A stretch of DNA of 64,000 nucleotides from Alkalihalobacillus sp. BA299 (GCF_017745675.1 NZ_JAFLJM010000013.1:62001-126000), one strand, 5' to 3'; positions 1 through 8,612 are shown, numbered from the stretch's first letter. Made by a program: numbers and translations. The notes: generated by a model from the sequence alone, not told the origin.

Positions 1-405
1 CTAAAAGCTTGGTTGAAAAAGCAAGGAATCAAAGGAGAACTCGAACATAATAAAGAAAAGATTTCTCCTGTCATTGAACAGTTAACAGAGTATTTTGTAG
101 GTGACCGTCACGACTTTCAACTTTCAATCGATCTTTATGGAACTGGTTTTCAAAAGAAAGTTTGGGAAGCACTTAGAAACATAGGTTATGGAGAGACACG
201 ATCATACAAGCAAATCGCACAAGAAATTGGAGCTCCAAAAGCGGTAAGAGCAATCGGAGGAGCCAATAACCAAAACCCAATTCCAATCATTATTCCCTGT
301 CACCGTGTAATTGGTAGTAACGGGGCCATGGTAGGATACGGCGGAGGACTAGATAAAAAAGAAATCCTTCTCCAAATGGAAGGTGCGATTGAAAAAATTT
401 CATAA
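1..405 (+). CDS. ogt: Methylated-DNA--protein-cysteine methyltransferase, 5'-truncated by window edge
   Basis: The frame is open from base 1, so the true start lies outside the window and at least 134 codons are visible. The protein repairs O6-alkylguanine by transferring the alkyl group irreversibly to its own cysteine. The acceptor motif PCHRV is present and is followed by GSNG and a GYGGG loop. Upstream the winged-helix part is readable (FQKKVWEAL, then YGETRSYKQIA and the helix with RAIGGANNQNP that inserts into DNA). Ogt/AdaB-type proteins are about 160-180 residues long, so only the N-terminal ribonuclease-like part is partly missing. A strong terminator follows at 419-445, so it ends its own transcription unit. 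Confidence 0.93.
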   Translation, partial: LKAWLKKQGIKGELEHNKEKISPVIEQLTEYFVGDRHDFQLSIDLYGTGFQKKVWEALRNIGYGETRSYKQIAQEIGAPKAVRAIGGANNQNPIPIIIPCHRVIGSNGAMVGYGGGLDKKEILLQMEGAIEKIS

Positions 406-418
406 AATAACTCTTTGT

Positions 419-445
419 GGGCAGGAATTCCTGTCCTTTTTTTTT
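419..445 (+). terminator. Rho-independent terminator after ogt
   Basis: A near-perfect palindrome (GGGCAGGA/TTCCTGTCC) is followed directly by nine T residues. Confidence 0.85.
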
Positions 446-559
446 GCAGGAAATAATATTCGTCCGTAATCTGTTCTTACCTTTTCTGTGGTCTAGCTAC
501 TCTTTTGGGTGAATAAGGATGTTTTATAGGGGAATAAGCATAGGGGAGGGACGCTCCTT

Positions 560-1459
560 ATGGTTGATCGGTACGAACAGCTGAAAAATTTAATTGAATT
601 AAGAAATGCTCTGTATGTAGAAGCTTACCGAAAAAATGATGTCGTGTTCATAACAGAAAGTGATAGAAAATGCTTAGAAAGAAAACTATATAGCTTACAA
701 GCAAGAAAAAGCGAACTTGTAAATTCAACAGTGAATGCACAAGTGCTTGGACAACAAACATATGGTGATGAAGTCAAGGTAGAGTACGCCCTTCATTATC
801 AACAATCGATCAAGCAACAGAAAAACTTCTACATTGAGGAGTCGATTCAGTATCGTCTAGCAACATTCAGAGGAAATGAGATTGTCAAAGACGTTGAAAT
901 CATCGTCGAATGCGAAGATGATACATTACTTAATCTAGAATGGATACGTGAAGGTGAAGCTCGGCAGGAACGATGGCAATATGATCGTCGTGAAGCGGTT
1001 CGATATGCTGAGAGATGGTGGAATGATTATAATCCAGCTTATCGTAAGTTTAAAGATAATTGTACTAATTTTATCTCTCAATGTTTGAAAGCTGGTGGTG
1101 CACCAATGGTGGGTTATCCTAATCGCTCTAAAGGCTGGTGGTATCAAGGCAATAACTGGAGCTACAGCTGGTCTGTTGCCCATGCACTAAGGTGGTACTT
1201 AAGTGGGGCAAAATTGGGTTTAAGGGGAGTTGAAATGTCTTCAGCAAGTGAATTATTACCAGGTGATTTAATTTGTTATGATTTCAATGGAAATGGAAGA
1301 TGGCAGCATAATACAATGGTTGTGACTAAAGATGAAAATGGTGAACCACTTGTAAATGCCCAAACGACTAATAGTCGTTTGCGATATTGGAAATATGAAG
1401 ATTCGACTGCCTGGACACCAAACATTAAATACAAGTTTTTTCGTATTACAGGTTCTTAA
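560..1459 (+). CDS. yhbB: YhbB-like protein with C-terminal amidase_6 domain
   Basis: This 299-residue protein has a charged helical N-terminal half (about residues 1-135) and a C-terminal putative amidase domain. The domain begins near YAERWWNDYNP and contains DNCTNFISQCL, the Cys motif of this family, followed by an Asn/Trp/Tyr-rich stretch and a His motif (RWQHNTMVV). Such domains are thought to be cysteine amidohydrolases or peptidases acting on the cell wall, but the substrate is not established. The order with trmL downstream and prkA/yhbH further on matches the B. subtilis yhbB-cspR...prkA-yhbH neighbourhood, which supports the assignment. No signal peptide is visible. The ATG follows a GGGGAGGG ribosome site. 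Confidence 0.8.
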   Translation: MVDRYEQLKNLIELRNALYVEAYRKNDVVFITESDRKCLERKLYSLQARKSELVNSTVNAQVLGQQTYGDEVKVEYALHYQQSIKQQKNFYIEESIQYRLATFRGNEIVKDVEIIVECEDDTLLNLEWIREGEARQERWQYDRREAVRYAERWWNDYNPAYRKFKDNCTNFISQCLKAGGAPMVGYPNRSKGWWYQGNNWSYSWSVAHALRWYLSGAKLGLRGVEMSSASELLPGDLICYDFNGNGRWQHNTMVVTKDENGEPLVNAQTTNSRLRYWKYEDSTAWTPNIKYKFFRITGS

Positions 1460-1467
1460 TAAATTAT

Positions 1468-1499
1468 AGGTACAGTTGATCTGATGACTGTGCCTTTTT
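1468..1499 (+). terminator. Terminator after yhbB-like gene
   Basis: AGGTACAGT pairs with ACTGTGCCT across a 10-base loop and is followed by a T run. Confidence 0.8.
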
Positions 1500-1627
1500 A
1501 TTAGGGTGACTTTGTGGACTAAAAAGTAGTTGGTGATGACAATGAAAGTGGGTTAGAAACTTTTCTTAAGAAATACAAGTGGTATAATAATTTCGAGCAG
1601 ATTAAAATTGATTGAGGTGTACATATC

Positions 1628-2101
1628 GTGGGATTACATATCGTTTTATATCAACCTGAAATTCCTGCAAATACAGGAAATATTGCGAGAACGTGCGCGG
1701 GGACAAATACATCATTACATTTAATTCGGCCGTTAGGGTTTTCAACGGATGATAAAATGCTGAAACGAGCAGGATGTGATTACTGGCCAAATGTGAAAAT
1801 ACATTACTATGATTCAATGGACGAGCTTTTCGCTAAGTTTCCAAATGGCTTGTTTTACTTTATTGAAACAGTAGGTACGAAAAATTACAGTGAATTTGAC
1901 TACAGTGACGCTACAAAGGATATATTCTTCGTGTTTGGTCGTGAGACGACGGGGCTCCCTAAGCAATTATTAGAAGAACGAAAAGAATATTGCTTGCGCA
2001 TTCCGCAAACCGAAAACATTCGTTCATTAAATCTTTCTAATACGGCGGCGATAGTTATATATGAAGCGATCCGCCAACAAGGGTTTCTAGGACTAAAATA
2101 A
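1628..2101 (+). CDS. trmL: tRNA (cytidine(34)-2'-O)-methyltransferase
   Basis: This is a 157-residue SPOUT-class methyltransferase (TrmL/CspR) that 2'-O-methylates the wobble base of tRNA-Leu species using SAM. The family signatures are present: PEIPANTGNIARTCAG at the N-terminus, a central FVFGRETTGLP motif, and the SAM-binding knot segment RIPQTENIRSLNLSNTAAIVIYEA. The length is typical for TrmL, with no extra RNA-binding domain. Translation starts at GTG 1628, preceded by GAGGTG, and no earlier in-frame start is better placed. A TATAAT hexamer at 1583-1588 suggests its own promoter, and a terminator follows. Confidence 0.95.
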   Translation: MGLHIVLYQPEIPANTGNIARTCAGTNTSLHLIRPLGFSTDDKMLKRAGCDYWPNVKIHYYDSMDELFAKFPNGLFYFIETVGTKNYSEFDYSDATKDIFFVFGRETTGLPKQLLEERKEYCLRIPQTENIRSLNLSNTAAIVIYEAIRQQGFLGLK

Positions 2102-2106
2102 GCAAG

Positions 2107-2145
2107 AAAAATGGACCTTCCTCAACAAGAGTAGGTCCATTTTTT
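2107..2145 (+). terminator. Terminator after trmL
   Basis: AAAAATGGACC and GGTCCATTTTT form an 11-bp perfect stem with A and T tails, so it can act in both directions. Confidence 0.85.
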
Positions 2146-2152
2146 AGGATGT

Positions 2153-2207
2153 TTAGCGCAAGCGCCCAGCGTCTAGCGAGACTTGGCTAAACGGGCACTT
2201 GCGCTTT
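2153..2207. repeat. Intergenic hairpin repeat of the Bacillus AGCGCAAGCGCC type
   Basis: AGCGCAAGCGCCC near the left end pairs with GGGCACTTGCGCT near the right end around a GC-richer core. It looks like the short dispersed repeats found between genes of many Bacillus genomes. Only one copy was seen here, so the class assignment comes from memory of such elements. It lies just downstream of the 29-aa gene on the minus strand and could help terminate it. Confidence 0.5.
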
Positions 2208-2219
2208 TCTTATTAAGTA

Positions 2220-2309
2220 TTAATTTTTGTGAGCTTTTTCTTCGTAGCCAGCAGTAAAGATAGCTGAAAGAAATGCTACACAAATGCCAAGAATAAGTAT
2301 TAATCCCAT
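2220..2309 (-). CDS. Small single-pass membrane peptide, 29 aa
   Basis: A short minus-strand frame encodes 29 residues: a hydrophobic stretch from about residue 2 to 20 (GLILILGICVAFLSAIF) and then a charged tail YEEKAHKN. An AAGGAGG ribosome site sits about 10 bases before the ATG, which makes translation very likely. It stands alone between trmL and the haem monooxygenase, on the opposite strand to both. The shape (one membrane helix, short charged C-terminus) is that of small accessory subunits or regulators of membrane complexes. I do not recognise a family and assign no function. Confidence 0.6.
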   Translation of the reverse strand: MGLILILGICVAFLSAIFTAGYEEKAHKN

Positions 2310-2423
2310 TGTAGGTTTTCCTCCTTAAAAGCAATCCTATTTCCTTATTATAATGTAACATAATCGTGTTGTGAATGTATGGGGCTAAGTTTTCTTTAAC
2401 AGAAATATGATTTTTCTATGAAC

Positions 2424-2447
2424 GGCATTAAAATTTCTATAAATGCC
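2424..2447. promoter_or_regulatory. Inverted repeat upstream of the haem monooxygenase gene
   Basis: GGCATT and AATGCC are perfect inverted copies 12 bases apart, just upstream of a TATAAT hexamer (about 2459-2464) and of the ribosome site. The position suits an operator, but it does not match a Fur box and no regulator is assigned. Confidence 0.3.
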
Positions 2448-2497
2448 ATTGTTTTATGTATAATAGTGGTGGTAAAAAATAAAGGAGGGATTTTTTT

Positions 2498-2803
2498 ATG
2501 TACGTAGTAATGAATGAGCTTCATGTACCAAAAGAAGCAAAACAACATTTATCAGAGCGTTTCGGTAAAAGCTCAGATAATATGAAGAATGTACCTGGTT
2601 GTTTGGAATTTTTATTTCTCGATAATGAGAATGAAGATGGTAAACAGGTGGTATTTACAAAGTGGGAAACGAAAGAAGACTATGAGGCATGGCTACATAG
2701 TGATGCATTCAAGCGTGCACATCAGGAAAAACGTGAGTCTAAAGAAAAAGGGCCGGCAACAGGGAACGAACTTAATGCTTATCGTGTCATCCACCATACG
2801 TAG
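2498..2803 (+). CDS. hmoA: Haem-degrading monooxygenase family (HmoA/IsdG-like)
   Basis: This 101-residue protein belongs to the ABM (antibiotic biosynthesis monooxygenase) fold family that includes B. subtilis HmoA and HmoB and staphylococcal IsdG. These dimeric enzymes open the haem ring to release iron. Visible traits are the N-terminal strand MYVVMNELHVP, the helix with SERFGKSSDNMKNVPGCLEF, the strand VVFTKWETKEDYEAW that is typical of the family, and a C-terminal His-containing tail. HmoA rather than HmoB is favoured by the length (HmoB is longer). The ribosome site AAAGGAGGG is strong. The gene is monocistronic, with a hairpin downstream at 2852-2888. The exact haem-ligand His was not confirmed. 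Confidence 0.75.
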   Translation: MYVVMNELHVPKEAKQHLSERFGKSSDNMKNVPGCLEFLFLDNENEDGKQVVFTKWETKEDYEAWLHSDAFKRAHQEKRESKEKGPATGNELNAYRVIHHT

Positions 2804-2851
2804 AAGCTTGTCTCGTCGACAGCAAATTAAATTTCAAAAGTAAGTAATTAA

Positions 2852-2888
2852 TGTGTCAGGCTCCATGTTTTACACGGTGCCTGGCACA
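2852..2888 (+). terminator. Terminator hairpin of the TGTCAGGC...GCCTGGCACA class
   Basis: TGTGTCAGGC pairs with GCCTGGCACA around a 17-base loop and a T-rich tail follows. The same sequence class recurs at 31880-31917, so it is a repeated terminator family in this genome. Confidence 0.65.
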
Positions 2889-2958
2889 TTGTTTTTACAC
2901 TTATATGAGATAACGAACCCATGTAAAAAAACGTTTTTAAGCAGGAGAGTATCGTTCA

Positions 2959-3516
2959 ATGAAAAATTCATATATTACAAGTCATTTTCCTTTATTTTCG
3001 ATCTTAATTTATAGTACCGCTTTCGCACTTTATGCAGAAGGGTATATTGCTCGTCAGCTACAAACGCTTGGGTTATATGAAGGGATGATGGAATTTTTTT
3101 CAGAAAGTGGTATTAAACTAACGCTATTATTTTTATTATTATTGTTCATTTTTATGATATTCTCTGCTTTAAAATTAATTGCAGATACAGTAGTACAACT
3201 TTCATTATTATTTTTTTCTCGAGACGAAAAAGGGGATGAACTAAAACGTATACGATCCGGTACTTGGATTTATTTGATTTCGAGTTTGGTCGCCTTATTT
3301 TTCTTCCATTCGGTGTTTGTAGTTATCATTGTTTTTATTAGTGCTACATTTTTTTATTTTATTTTCTTTTTATTTAAATTGAGTGATTCTTTAAATCCAT
3401 TAAATATGTTTGGTTTAATTCTATTTCATTTATTATTTTGGTTAGCTTTCATGATTTCAGTAGTCTATGCGTTCCTTCGACTTTACAACAGTTTTATTGC
3501 GAGTTTATCGTTATAA
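2959..3516 (+). CDS. Multi-pass membrane protein, YufK/DUF5366-like
   Basis: The 185-residue product is strongly hydrophobic, with about five predicted membrane segments (near residues 8-28, 52-74, 102-118, 119-138 and 147-172) and one charged cytoplasmic loop (SRDEKGDELKRIRSG). It resembles the YufK family (DUF5366) of Bacillus in length and pattern, from memory. The family has no known function. It has its own ribosome site (GCAGGAGAG) and stands alone between two hairpins. Confidence 0.6.
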   Translation: MKNSYITSHFPLFSILIYSTAFALYAEGYIARQLQTLGLYEGMMEFFSESGIKLTLLFLLLLFIFMIFSALKLIADTVVQLSLLFFSRDEKGDELKRIRSGTWIYLISSLVALFFFHSVFVVIIVFISATFFYFIFFLFKLSDSLNPLNMFGLILFHLLFWLAFMISVVYAFLRLYNSFIASLSL

Positions 3517-3518
3517 AG

Positions 3519-3574
3519 AAGATGACTCTAAAGTAAGCTAAGGACTAGAAAGACAAATACTTATGAGTCATCTT
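3519..3574. terminator. Long-loop hairpin between convergent genes
   Basis: AAGATGACTC and GAGTCATCTT are perfect inverted copies separated by 36 bases, placed between the stop of the membrane protein gene and the end of the convergent PBP gene. The T run is short, so termination strength is uncertain. Confidence 0.45.
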
Positions 3575-3654
3575 ATTCCTCTCTCCAAAGTAAAGTTACA
3601 TCCTTTAATTGTATGAGGCGAAATAATTTTTCAGAAAAAAGTCTTCTTCTCTTA

Positions 3655-5541
3655 TTAACGCATAATTTCACGCCAGATGAGCATATGTAGTCCTCTTTCA
3701 TAAATGGATTGAAGGGAAGCCGGACGGTCTTTTCCCACCCAGACTCCAGCAGTATAATCATTTCGTATTCCAACGAACCACATGTCATGGTATGAGTTAG
3801 TAGTCCCAGTTTTTCCCCCAATATAAGTGCTTGGTTGATTTACCTTTTTCCCGGTACCTTCTGTTACAACTTTATAAAGAAGTGCTTTCATCTGTTGATT
3901 GACACTTAAGTTCCAAACTTGTTTAGGCGATTCTGGCCATTCATAAAGTATATTTCCTTCAAGGTCTGTCACTCTACGAATACCATATGATCTTTGGTAA
4001 ACTCCATCATTCGCAAAAGTAGTATACGCTTGAGTTAACTCGAGCGGGGAAATACCATTGGTTAAGCCTCCGAGAGCAGCTGGTAATTTATAATCGGCTG
4101 CAACAATCTTACTAAAACCAAATGTTTTTAAATAACGGAACGAAGTGTCAATTCCAGTTCGGTCAAGGATTCGAACAGCAGGAGTATTGAAAGAGTGTTT
4201 AAAAGCGGTTTCTAGTGTTACATTGCCATACTGCTTTCCGCCAAAATTTTTAGGACAATATTTATTTTTACAAAAATTATTGGCATTGATTGAACTTTGG
4301 TTAGAAACAGCGAACTCTGCAAGATAGGGAGCGTAAACAAGTAAAGGTTTAATAGCCGAGCCTGGTTGCCTAAATGCCTGGAAACCACGGTGAAAATCAA
4401 ATTTTTTGTAGTTTTTCCCACCTGTAATAGCAACAATTTCATTTGTAGGGCTATGAATAACGACTGCTGAACTTTCAATATCATTATTTGGTAAATTCTT
4501 TTGTATAGCTTTAATAGAAGTAACTTGTATATCAGGGTCTAGTGCTGTCTCAATCTTAATGCCTTTCTTGATAAGCAACTGAACTCGCTGTTCTAATTTT
4601 TCAAGTATGGATGATTGATCTTCAGGAGTGGCACGCTCGAATTGTTGCTTGTAGCCTTCTTTTTCAGCAATTAATTCAGTTAACTCATAATGAATATATG
4701 TGACATAGTCAGGATAAAGGTCAACCTTTTTGGATAATGACAAGTGAATGTCTTCATCGATCGTTTCTTCATAAACATGTTCATCAATTACGTTACTTTC
4801 TAGCATTTTCTCTAGAATCCATTTTTGTCTTAACTGAGTATTTTCCTTGTTTTTTATGGGATTATAGTGAGCCGGATTATTTGGAATCGCACTTAAAAAA
4901 GCAACTTCGGCTAACGTTAATTCAGCACTTGACTTGCTAAAGTAAAATTGACTCGCTGCTTCAAAACCATAAACTCCATTATGGAAAAATATTGAATTAA
5001 TATACATTTCAATAATTTTTTCCTTACTATACATTTGTTCAAGTTTGTAGGCATATAATAATTCACTAAGTTTTCGATTGTAAGTTTGATCTTGTGAAAG
5101 AAATATATTTCGAACGAGTTGTTGTGTAACCGTACTAGCTCCTTCTTCAATGCTATTATGTTTTAAGTTTGTCAAAAAAGCTCTTAGGATTGCAGAGGGA
5201 TCATAACCTTTATGATCGAAGAAACGACGGTCTTCAGTTGCAATAAAAGCATCTATTACAGTTTGTGGGATCTTTTCAAAAGGTAAGTATTTACGATTTT
5301 CAGCTTGATATATTTCTGAAATCAAGTTTCCGTGACGATCATAAACATAGCTGTTCGTGGATAAATGGATTTCTTTAATATCAACGTGCTCATCAAAAAC
5401 CGATTGGATGTTTTTCGATACAGCCACCTCGTCGACGAAGATAACAAGCACATATAAAAAAATAACCAATAGGATTGCGGTTATAAAAAAACCGGTACCA
5501 TTTCGCATAAACACACTCATCTCTAAATAGTTTTCTTTCAT
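3655..5541 (-). CDS. Class A penicillin-binding protein (PbpG/PBP1A-like)
   Basis: This 628-residue bifunctional enzyme polymerises and cross-links peptidoglycan. An N-terminal membrane anchor lies at about residues 17-36. The GT51 glycosyltransferase domain (about 65-240) has the catalytic motif EDRRFF (Glu103), GASTVTQQLVRN, RKLSE and a YINSIFFHNGVYG segment. The transpeptidase domain (about 340-628) has SAIK (Ser395, Lys398), SFN (Ser450-Asn452) and KTGT (Lys577). It ends about 50 residues after KTG, so it lacks the long C-terminal tail of PBP1. The size and architecture resemble PbpG/PbpF, which act in spore peptidoglycan synthesis in B. subtilis, and the neighbouring prkA and yhbH are also sporulation genes. 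No strong ribosome site precedes the first ATG; in-frame ATGs at codons 8 and 12 are alternatives. Confidence 0.88.
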   Translation of the reverse strand: MKENYLEMSVFMRNGTGFFITAILLVIFLYVLVIFVDEVAVSKNIQSVFDEHVDIKEIHLSTNSYVYDRHGNLISEIYQAENRKYLPFEKIPQTVIDAFIATEDRRFFDHKGYDPSAILRAFLTNLKHNSIEEGASTVTQQLVRNIFLSQDQTYNRKLSELLYAYKLEQMYSKEKIIEMYINSIFFHNGVYGFEAASQFYFSKSSAELTLAEVAFLSAIPNNPAHYNPIKNKENTQLRQKWILEKMLESNVIDEHVYEETIDEDIHLSLSKKVDLYPDYVTYIHYELTELIAEKEGYKQQFERATPEDQSSILEKLEQRVQLLIKKGIKIETALDPDIQVTSIKAIQKNLPNNDIESSAVVIHSPTNEIVAITGGKNYKKFDFHRGFQAFRQPGSAIKPLLVYAPYLAEFAVSNQSSINANNFCKNKYCPKNFGGKQYGNVTLETAFKHSFNTPAVRILDRTGIDTSFRYLKTFGFSKIVAADYKLPAALGGLTNGISPLELTQAYTTFANDGVYQRSYGIRRVTDLEGNILYEWPESPKQVWNLSVNQQMKALLYKVVTEGTGKKVNQPSTYIGGKTGTTNSYHDMWFVGIRNDYTAGVWVGKDRPASLQSIYERGLHMLIWREIMR

Positions 5542-5644
5542 ATTTTATATGATAAAGAGCTATAAAACTAGTTATCCTTCAATTTTCATCATAGATGTAC
5601 TCTTGTTAATTATTCCAACTTGTCAGATAGATTTATGAATTGAG

Positions 5645-5674
5645 GGCATGATTAAGTTTCTGCTTGCATAGGAT
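5645..5674 (+). promoter_or_regulatory. Candidate sigma-E promoter of prkA
   Basis: GGCATGAT (5645-5652) and CATAGGAT (5667-5674) are 14 bases apart and resemble the sigma-E pattern GTCATATT-N13/15-CATACAAT. The ten-base word TGCATAGGAT recurs upstream of yhbH at 8588-8597. Sigma-E control of prkA fits what is known in B. subtilis. Confidence 0.5.
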
Positions 5675-5721
5675 GAAGTAACAGCGGCAAATGTTTAGAC
5701 TTGAAAGGAGGAACCAAATTA

Positions 5722-7617
5722 ATGGATATTTTAGGTAGAATTAGGTACCACAGGGAAGAAGAGCAGAAATTACATTGGCGCGGTACATTTGCTGAGTACT
5801 TACAGATCATTAAGGAGAATCCTCAGGTTGCTCAAACGGCACATTCACGTGTTTACAATATGATTAAAGATGCAGGTGTTGAAGAAGTAAATGGAAAGAA
5901 GGAATATAAGTTCTTTAGTGATCAAATTTATGGAGTAGAAGAATCAATTGAGAAGCTTGTAGAGGAATACTTTCATTCAGCTGCAAAACGATTAGATGTC
6001 CGTAAAAGAATTCTATTATTAATGGGTCCTGTTAGTGGTGGTAAGTCTACATTAGTAACAATGTTAAAACGTGGGTTAGAACAATATTCGCGTACAGATG
6101 CAGGTGCCGTTTATGCGATTGCAGGATGTCCGATGCATGAAGATCCGCTTCATTTAATTCCACAACACTTAAGAGAAGACTTCTATGAAGAGTATGGTAT
6201 AAAAATAGAAGGAAACTTATCACCTCTTAATATGATGCGAGTTGAAAAAGAATATGGTGGTCGGATTGAGGACGTTTTAATTGAAAGGATTTTCTTATCC
6301 GAAGATAAACGTGTCGGTGTGGGAACGTTTAGCCCTTCAGATCCAAAATCACAGGATATCGCAGATTTAACGGGTAGTATCGATTTTTCTACTATTGCAG
6401 AATATGGATCAGAATCAGATCCTCGTGCCTACCGTTTTGATGGAGAATTAAATAAAGCCAATCGTGGGATTATGGAATTCCAGGAGATGTTAAAGTGTGA
6501 TGAAAAGTTTTTATGGCACCTATTATCTCTTACACAAGAAGGAAATTTTAAAGCAGGACGTTTTGCATTAATTTCTGCAGATGAACTGATTGTTGCACAT
6601 ACGAATGAATCCGAATATAAATCATTTATTTCAAATAAGAAAAATGAAGCACTTCATTCTCGTATGATTGTTATGAAAATTCCATACAATTTGAAAGTAT
6701 CTGAAGAAGAACGAATTTATAAAAAGATGATTAGAGATAGTGATATTTCCAATGTTCACATTGCCCCACATGCTTTAAGAATAGCAGCAATCTTTACTAT
6801 TTTAACTAGATTAAAAGAACCTAAAAAGCAAAGTGTTGATATTGTTAAGAAAATGAAACTATATGACGGAGAAGTTGTTGAAGGCTTTAATAGTCAAGAT
6901 TTAGAAGAACTAAAGAAAGAATATCCTGATGAGGGTATGACAGGAATCGACCCTAGATATGTTATAAACCGTATTTCCTCGGCAATTATTCGTAAAGAAA
7001 TGACATCAATCAATGCTTTAGATGTGCTTAGATCTATTAAAGAAGGCTTAGATCAGCATGCATCGATTAATAAGGAAGACCGTGAGAGATACATTGACTT
7101 TATATCGATTGCTAGAAAAGAATATGATGATATCGCGAAGAAAGAAGTTCAAAAAGCCTTTGTTTATTCATATGATGAATCAGCGAAAACACTTATGGAT
7201 AATTATTTAGATAATGTTGAAGCTTATTGCAATAAAAATAAGCTGTTTGATCCATTAACAGGTGAGGAAATGCCACCAGATGAGAAATTAATGCGTTCAA
7301 TAGAAGAACAGATCGGTATTTCTGAAAATGCTAAGAAAGCTTTCCGTGAAGAAATTCTTATCCGAATTTCGGCATATGCAAGAAAAGGAAAGAAATTTGA
7401 TTATAATTCACATGAACGCCTAAGAGAAGCCATTCAGAAAAAACTTTTTGCAGACTTGAAAGATGTTGTTAAGATTACGACTTCCACAAAAACTCCTGAT
7501 GAATCACAATTGAAGAAAGTAAATGAAGTAATTGCAAGGTTAATTGATGAACATGGTTATAATTCAGTATCTGCTAACGAATTACTGCGCTATGTCGGAA
7601 GTTTACTAAACAGATAG
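5722..7617 (+). CDS. prkA: PrkA, AAA+ serine kinase/protease-type sporulation protein
   Basis: The product is 631 residues long, the same as B. subtilis PrkA, when it starts at ATG 5722. A TTG at 5701 is in frame, but the ribosome site AAAGGAGG (5704-5711) lies after it, so 5722 is the real start. PrkA was described as a serine kinase and later as an AAA+ protease-like protein needed for normal sporulation. The AAA+ part carries the P-loop-like GPVSGGKST (about residues 102-110), and the C-terminal half is the PrkA-specific helical domain with a kinase-like region. It is partnered in conserved synteny by yhbH. A hairpin follows at 7634-7664. Confidence 0.96.
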   Translation: MDILGRIRYHREEEQKLHWRGTFAEYLQIIKENPQVAQTAHSRVYNMIKDAGVEEVNGKKEYKFFSDQIYGVEESIEKLVEEYFHSAAKRLDVRKRILLLMGPVSGGKSTLVTMLKRGLEQYSRTDAGAVYAIAGCPMHEDPLHLIPQHLREDFYEEYGIKIEGNLSPLNMMRVEKEYGGRIEDVLIERIFLSEDKRVGVGTFSPSDPKSQDIADLTGSIDFSTIAEYGSESDPRAYRFDGELNKANRGIMEFQEMLKCDEKFLWHLLSLTQEGNFKAGRFALISADELIVAHTNESEYKSFISNKKNEALHSRMIVMKIPYNLKVSEEERIYKKMIRDSDISNVHIAPHALRIAAIFTILTRLKEPKKQSVDIVKKMKLYDGEVVEGFNSQDLEELKKEYPDEGMTGIDPRYVINRISSAIIRKEMTSINALDVLRSIKEGLDQHASINKEDRERYIDFISIARKEYDDIAKKEVQKAFVYSYDESAKTLMDNYLDNVEAYCNKNKLFDPLTGEEMPPDEKLMRSIEEQIGISENAKKAFREEILIRISAYARKGKKFDYNSHERLREAIQKKLFADLKDVVKITTSTKTPDESQLKKVNEVIARLIDEHGYNSVSANELLRYVGSLLNR

Positions 7618-7633
7618 TTTCATAAAAAAAGGT

Positions 7634-7664
7634 ACACCCTCAGTCAATAATAGACTGGGGGTGT
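7634..7664. terminator. Bidirectional terminator between prkA and the convergent gene
   Basis: ACACCCTCAGTC pairs with GACTGGGGGTGT. A run of seven A at 7624-7630 gives the U tract for the minus-strand gene. The last codons of that minus-strand gene lie inside the hairpin. Confidence 0.7.
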
Positions 7665-8348
7665 ATATATTCTAATCATCAATTCTTTTATTCTTACGTA
7701 AAAAGAATTAGGAGTATAAAGAAATTGTTGTTCATCATAATGTAACCACATATGTAGGTTTCTCTGGTGATGCTTTTTGTTTATTTGAACGATATCAAAA
7801 TCTTCTTCTAGTTTGTTCGATTCGTTTTTATATGCGTCTATGGTTGCAATTTCCATTGAGTTCACAGACATATTCTCATTTTCCTGATCCAATTTCGTGT
7901 TTTCTAAACTAGCTACCGAAAAGTTGAATTGATAGTTTGTTGATAAAGGGATACCGTTGCTGGATTCCAACATTGAAGTAAAATAGATACTATATGTTTC
8001 TCCCTCCAAATAACGGTTAGGTGGAGGTAAAACTGTGACAGTTTGTTGATTATCATTGATGATTAAGCTGTTAACATTATTTCCTTTAGAGTCGAGGACA
8101 TAAAGACTATTTGGTGCAATTGATAAAGGATTAATATTGTTATTAAAAGTAAATGTCCAAGTTTTATTATTAGGTACATTGAGGTAATTATCCAGTTGTT
8201 TAAATTCAACATCTTCATCGACAATACTTAAAGAATCACCTTCTTCAAATTGAACTGGCGTTGTCGTTTGGTCTTGAGCTGAAGCTTCTGTCATAAAAAG
8301 TGAAGGGAATAAGGTGAGAATTAGAAGCATAAGTGTCCATTTTTTCAT
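7644..8348 (-). CDS. Secreted protein with SbsA/Big_5-type Ig-like domain
   Basis: The 234-residue product has a clear signal peptide (MKKWTLMLLILTLFPSLF, cleavage near ASA-QD). Residues about 50-145 look like the bacterial Ig-like fold of S-layer proteins (Big_5): WTFTFNNNINPLSI, VLDSKGNNV, VTVLPPPNRYLEGETYSIYF, and SSNGIPLSTNYQFNFSV. The C-terminal 90 residues are charged and without a recognised domain. The start is set at 8348 because GGAGG lies inside the four-codon-longer frame that begins at 8360, six bases before the chosen ATG. The protein is probably extracellular and wall-associated; its role is unknown. The last residues run into the terminator hairpin. Confidence 0.65.
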   Translation of the reverse strand: MKKWTLMLLILTLFPSLFMTEASAQDQTTTPVQFEEGDSLSIVDEDVEFKQLDNYLNVPNNKTWTFTFNNNINPLSIAPNSLYVLDSKGNNVNSLIINDNQQTVTVLPPPNRYLEGETYSIYFTSMLESSNGIPLSTNYQFNFSVASLENTKLDQENENMSVNSMEIATIDAYKNESNKLEEDFDIVQINKKHHQRNLHMWLHYDEQQFLYTPNSFYVRIKELMIRIYTPPVYY

Positions 8349-8568
8349 AAAAACCTCCAATTCTATATTTACTTCATACTATATATAGCATAAAAACTAA
8401 TGTTTATGCAGAGCTTATATGCTTATCTTTCTACTATACTATAGACGATTTTTATCGTAAAAAGGTTTCAAAAAAAATGAAATTTCATACATTATGAATA
8501 AAACAAACTGTTGACCTACCTAAATTGCTTGTCCAATAAAAAAAGAGCTCAATTTGTCAGAATTTATT

Positions 8569-8597
8569 GTCAACTCTCTTGTCTAGCTGCATAGGAT
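8569..8597 (+). promoter_or_regulatory. Candidate sigma-E promoter of yhbH
   Basis: GTCAACTC (8569-8576) and CATAGGAT (8590-8597) are 13 bases apart, a sigma-E-like arrangement. The -10 word and its right flank are shared with the prkA upstream region. The rest of the 8361-8754 gap is AT-rich and holds the minus-strand gene's promoter region and the 5' leader of yhbH. Confidence 0.5.
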
Positions 8598-8612
8598 AGA
8601 GTAAGCATCTGT

